Of a stretch of 64,000 bases of DNA, positions 61,237 to 64,000 are shown one piece after another. The notes below the pieces were generated by a model. It was given only the letters and a program-made list of their open reading frames with translations. It ran no database searches and had not been told where the DNA came from. The stretch is from Komagataeibacter europaeus LMG 18890 (GTDB taxonomy: Bacteria; Pseudomonadota; Alphaproteobacteria; Acetobacterales; Acetobacteraceae): positions 1-64,000 of the forward strand of contig NZ_CADP01000004.1 of assembly GCF_000285295.1 (NCBI RefSeq), read 5' to 3'. A program made the position numbers and the translations under genes. Numbering within the stretch: the first letter of the stretch is position 1; every line of letters begins with the position of its first letter.

Positions 61237-63006
61237 ATGTCGGCAGGAAAATTGGCGCGTATTGGCGCGGTAGTTGTTATGGCAAGCGGGAGCGCGTCCC
61301 TTGCCTGCCCCGAAGATGCGCGGGCTGACGATTATAGTGAACTTCTCGACATCCTGAAGGCAAAGGGCAGCCTGACACAGGGTGAGTACAAGGGGCTTCT
61401 GGCCCATCACATGCAGCATGTGCGCGAAGCGGCATCCGCCAGCCGCACGACGCAGTACATGCCCGCACAGCGCCATATGGCCGTCCCCACGTCCGCCCAT
61501 GCCCAGATGCGCACCGCCATGGGCCAGCAGGTCCAGCCCCCCGGCCAGATCGACATTGGCGGTGGCGGCATGGACCCCGACTATGTGCTGGCACAGGCGC
61601 AGCAGGCGGCAGCCAGCGCGCAGGCCAGCGCGGCATCGGCCGAATCCACCTGGCTGGCCGCCCAGCATTCCATGGGGCTTGGCGGCGGTCTGTCATTCGT
61701 GCGCATGGAGAAATATCAGCCCGGCAAGGGCCTGACCTTCAAGGCAGGTCCGGTCGATATCAACCTGTCGGGCTTCATCAACGGATTCTATACCTATAAC
61801 AGTCCGGCGGGCGGCATGCCGGTGGCGGGTGGCGTCTCGACCGGGGCAAGCGGGTTCGATTCCTCAGCGCTGCGTAACGGCCTGCTGCCTGCTGGCCTGA
61901 TCCTCAAGCTCTCGACAACGCAGAACGGCATCGACCTTGCCGCCGTCATGGGCATGTATCCCGGTATCGACAACGCCAAGAACGGCGCCTTCAACGCCAA
62001 TACCGGCGGTAGCCCGGTGGGCCTTGGCACCGCCGGCATCGATTTTCGTCAGGTTTACGTGACGGCGGGCAACAAGAAATGGGGCACGTTCAAGATCGGT
62101 CGTGATCTTGGCATCTTTGGCGGTGACGCCATCCTCGATGACGCGACCCTGCTGAGCGTCGGTTCCACCGGCAGCAACTCGGCCCCGGGCAATACATCGC
62201 TGGGCCGTATCGGCGTCGGTTACGTGTATGCCGACTGGATCCCGCAGATTTCGTATCAGTCGCCCACCATCAAGGGCTTCCAGGGCACGATCGGTATCCT
62301 GCAGCCGCTGGATGAGTTCGATTTCTCCGGTGATGATCCCAACGGCACTGCCTATTCCGCCGGGTCCACCCAGCACAGTTCGCCCATGATCCAGGGCAAG
62401 GTGACCTATGACTTCAAGATCGGGGGGCTGAGTGCCCGTATCTGGGCCAGCTTCCTGACCCAGCACCAGCAGAACCTGACGGTCAGCAAGACGACCACGG
62501 TTTCCACCCAGTTGCTTGAAGAAAATGGTGGCATTTACAATATGACCACCAGCAGTACCGCTGATGTCGCCGTCATTCCCGGCCAGAAGCATGGCGTCAC
62601 GGCGGAAGCGGGCGAAATCGGCACGAAGCTGACCTACGGCCCGGCGCAGTTCGTGGGCTACTACTATCGTGGCAGCGGGCTGGGCACGACCGGCCTGTTC
62701 TTTGACGGTGTGGCTGCCAACGGGCGCAAGCGTTCGTCGGAAGGCTACTATGTCCAGATGATGTATAACTTCACCAAGAAGTTCAAACTGGTCGGAAGCT
62801 ATGGTGTCAGTAACCTCTACCTTGCACCGGGTGAAAGCAATCCCGACCTTGTCCGCCGCAATGAATCCGAAGTGGGCGCCGCCTACTACAAGATGACGGA
62901 CTGGCTGAACCTTGTGGCCGAATACGCCCATACCAGTTCCGCAGCCCATGGCCCGTACAAGGAAAGCGACAACAGTGCATCCGGCGGTATGATCCTGCTG
63001 TTCTGA
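61237..63006 (+). CDS. outer-membrane porin, OprO/P-like layout
   Basis: 589 aa. Signal peptide (LARIGAVVVMASGSASLACP then EDARAD), then a short helical head YSELLDILKAKGSLTQGEY of the kind that starts phosphate- and substrate-selective porins, a Gln/Ala-rich coiled stretch (about 120-150, AQAQQAAASAQASAASAEST), then a barrel of alternating strands (INLSGFINGFYTYN, FRQVYVTAGNKKWGTFKIGRD, PQISYQSPTIKGFQG) that ends with ASGGMILLF, a terminal Phe as required for barrel assembly. Substrate unknown. ATG 61237 preferred; ATG 61210 possible. Confidence 0.8.
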   Translation: MSAGKLARIGAVVVMASGSASLACPEDARADDYSELLDILKAKGSLTQGEYKGLLAHHMQHVREAASASRTTQYMPAQRHMAVPTSAHAQMRTAMGQQVQPPGQIDIGGGGMDPDYVLAQAQQAAASAQASAASAESTWLAAQHSMGLGGGLSFVRMEKYQPGKGLTFKAGPVDINLSGFINGFYTYNSPAGGMPVAGGVSTGASGFDSSALRNGLLPAGLILKLSTTQNGIDLAAVMGMYPGIDNAKNGAFNANTGGSPVGLGTAGIDFRQVYVTAGNKKWGTFKIGRDLGIFGGDAILDDATLLSVGSTGSNSAPGNTSLGRIGVGYVYADWIPQISYQSPTIKGFQGTIGILQPLDEFDFSGDDPNGTAYSAGSTQHSSPMIQGKVTYDFKIGGLSARIWASFLTQHQQNLTVSKTTTVSTQLLEENGGIYNMTTSSTADVAVIPGQKHGVTAEAGEIGTKLTYGPAQFVGYYYRGSGLGTTGLFFDGVAANGRKRSSEGYYVQMMYNFTKKFKLVGSYGVSNLYLAPGESNPDLVRRNESEVGAAYYKMTDWLNLVAEYAHTSSAAHGPYKESDNSASGGMILLF

Positions 63007-63062
63007 TGTGCCGGGCTGCGTGATGGAAACAGTGCAGCCCACAAGCGTCTGACTGATGCCAG

Positions 63063-63146
63063 AGAAGTTTTTGCGTGCTGCCTTTTTTCACAACGGCGGC
63101 GTTCCTTGAAGCTTTTTGAAAAAGCTTCACCAAAAACTTTTATTAT
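63063..63146 (-). repeat. dispersed palindromic repeat, copy F (full length, inverted)
   Basis: On the minus strand: AAAAGTTTTTGG, hairpin 1 TGAAGCTTTTT with AAAAAGCTTCA, spacer AGGAAC, hairpin 2 beginning GCCGCC and ending AGGCAGC, then GCAAAAACTTCT. It lies 57 bases beyond the porin stop. Confidence 0.78.
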
Positions 63147-63240
63147 TTTCGTCAGTAGACTGTTTTGAAACGGCTTCTGATATTGTCCCCTTCATGTGCT
63201 GGTTTCCATCATCATGGGAAACCATAGGGAAGGGAGACGC

Positions 63241-64000
63241 ATGTCCACACCACCACGCTGGCCATTACGGGTCGGCCTTGTCGGCTATGGCTTTGCCGGG
63301 CGTATTTTTCATGCTCCCCTGATCGCCGCGACGCCGGGGCTTGAACTGGTCGCCGTCTGTTCGGGACAGCGCGATGCGGTTTTACGTGACTGGCCGCAGG
63401 TAACGGTCACGACGACGCCCGAGACCCTGTTCACCCTGCCTGATCTGGACATGGTGGTCATCGCCACCCCGAATGCGACCCATGCCGACCTTGCCATCAC
63501 GGCGTTACGCGCCGGGTTGCATGTGGTGGTGGACAAGCCATTCACCATCACGCTGGAACAGGCGCGCATGGTGGCACAGGTTGCCCGTGAGCAGGGGCGG
63601 TTCCTGTCCGTTTTCCAGAACCGGCGATGGGACAGCGATTTTCTTGGTATCCGCAACCTGATTACGACCGGTCAGGTCGGGCGGGTCACCGAACTGGAAT
63701 CGCGCATGGACCGCTTCCGCCCGCAGGTGCGTGAACGCTGGCGCGAAACGGATGAAGCGGGCGGCGGACTGTGGTTCGACCTTGGCCCGCACATGGCCGA
63801 TCAGGCCCTGCAACTGTTTGGCCTGCCGGATCTTGTGCAGGCCAGCCTGGCCCGCCAGCGCGACAATGCCCGTGGTGATGACTGGGCGCAGGTACTGCTG
63901 ACCTATGGAGAAAGACGGGTCAGCCTGCATTGCAGCCTGCTGTCGGCATCGGTCCACGCTTTGTCGTGCATGGGACACGTGGCACGATCGTGAAACATCA
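63241..64000 (+). pseudogene. Gfo/Idh/MocA family oxidoreductase, frameshifted near the window end
   Basis: NAD(P)-dependent sugar or inositol dehydrogenase family. From ATG 63241 (GGGAG before it): Rossmann motif VGLVGYGFAGRIFHAP (about 11-26), NATHADLAI, and the catalytic Lys in VVDKPFTIT, then GGGLWFDLGPHMADQAL. The frame stops at 63993 after 250 codons, far short of the usual 330-350. After about 63950 the plus-one frame continues the family sequence (PRFVVHGTRGTIVKH) to the window end, so one base appears to be missing near the GG at 63951-63952. It is either a true frameshift or a sequencing error; the rest of the gene is outside. Confidence 0.75.

Noticed and set aside
63007-63060. Terminator directly after the porin gene
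   Set aside because: A 7-bp GGGCTGC/GCAGCCC pairing exists but has a long loop and no T run.
1-64000. CRISPR array, prophage, or rRNA operon
   Set aside because: No regularly spaced repeat series, no phage structural genes and no rRNA signature were seen; the six dispersed repeats are far apart and not an array.

Overview
The window looks like chromosomal DNA of an acetic acid bacterium (Acetobacteraceae, probably Komagataeibacter/Gluconacetobacter). The basis is a complete pqqABCDE cofactor operon, high-GC alphaproteobacterial gene content (ChvI/ChvG, a truncated HPr kinase with a regulatory PTS, RapZ, ETF/ETF-QO, an Fo operon with b and b' subunits) and the alphaproteobacterial hemE-side origin layout. 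No database search was possible, so the genus is an inference.

Layout. 1-0.9 kb: 3' part of an IS630-type element. 0.9-8.2 kb: trmB, metK, dapB, dnaJ, dnaK and grpE, all on the minus strand; dnaK and grpE each have a heat-shock-sigma-like promoter. 8.4-11 kb: two-component pair chvI-chvG. 10.9-14.1 kb: pqqA-E with a hairpin after pqqA. 14.4-20.1 kb: AI-2E-type permease, an FNR-type Fe-S regulator, a small unknown gene, ompW, hemN and a 2OG oxygenase; two perfect FNR boxes lie here. 20.2-23.6 kb: ETF-QO, etfB, etfA. 24-26.6 kb: possible small RNA, MATE exporter, unusual RmlC-like gene. 27-30.5 kb: tRNA-Ala, maf, a probable chromosomal origin, hemE, a HAD phosphatase and hemJ. 30.5-36.3 kb: small genes, tRNA-Ala, then hprK-rapZ-EIIA-HPr-EI. 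36.3-41 kb: pabB, pabC, purH and an exported protein. 41.2-46.2 kb: ATP synthase Fo operon followed by two lipid-linked-sugar type glycosyltransferases. 46.6-53 kb: yigZ, radA, mlaEF, a Bcr-type exporter, gmk. 53-57.2 kb: SDR and an RND pump. 57.2-64 kb: tRNA-Arg, a lone cytochrome b, a TPP riboswitch with a ThiY-like binding protein, DUF2721, a porin, and an oxidoreductase broken by a frameshift at the right edge.

How genes work together. PQQ supplies periplasmic dehydrogenases; ETF/ETF-QO and cytochrome b feed or use the quinone pool; Fo carries the proton current. The FNR protein probably controls ompW-hemN and the small gene beside it. The hprK/EIIA/HPr/EI set lacks a sugar permease and is probably regulatory.

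The most unusual signals are: (1) a dense cluster of GTAC tetranucleotides covering the putative oriC; (2) a dispersed intergenic repeat (six copies) that can fold into a two-hairpin, closed-outer-stem structure, with paired base changes between copies and a habit of lying just beyond stop codons; (3) an orphan terminator plus hairpin suggesting a small RNA near 24.1 kb; (4) structured leaders before metK, dnaK and purH.
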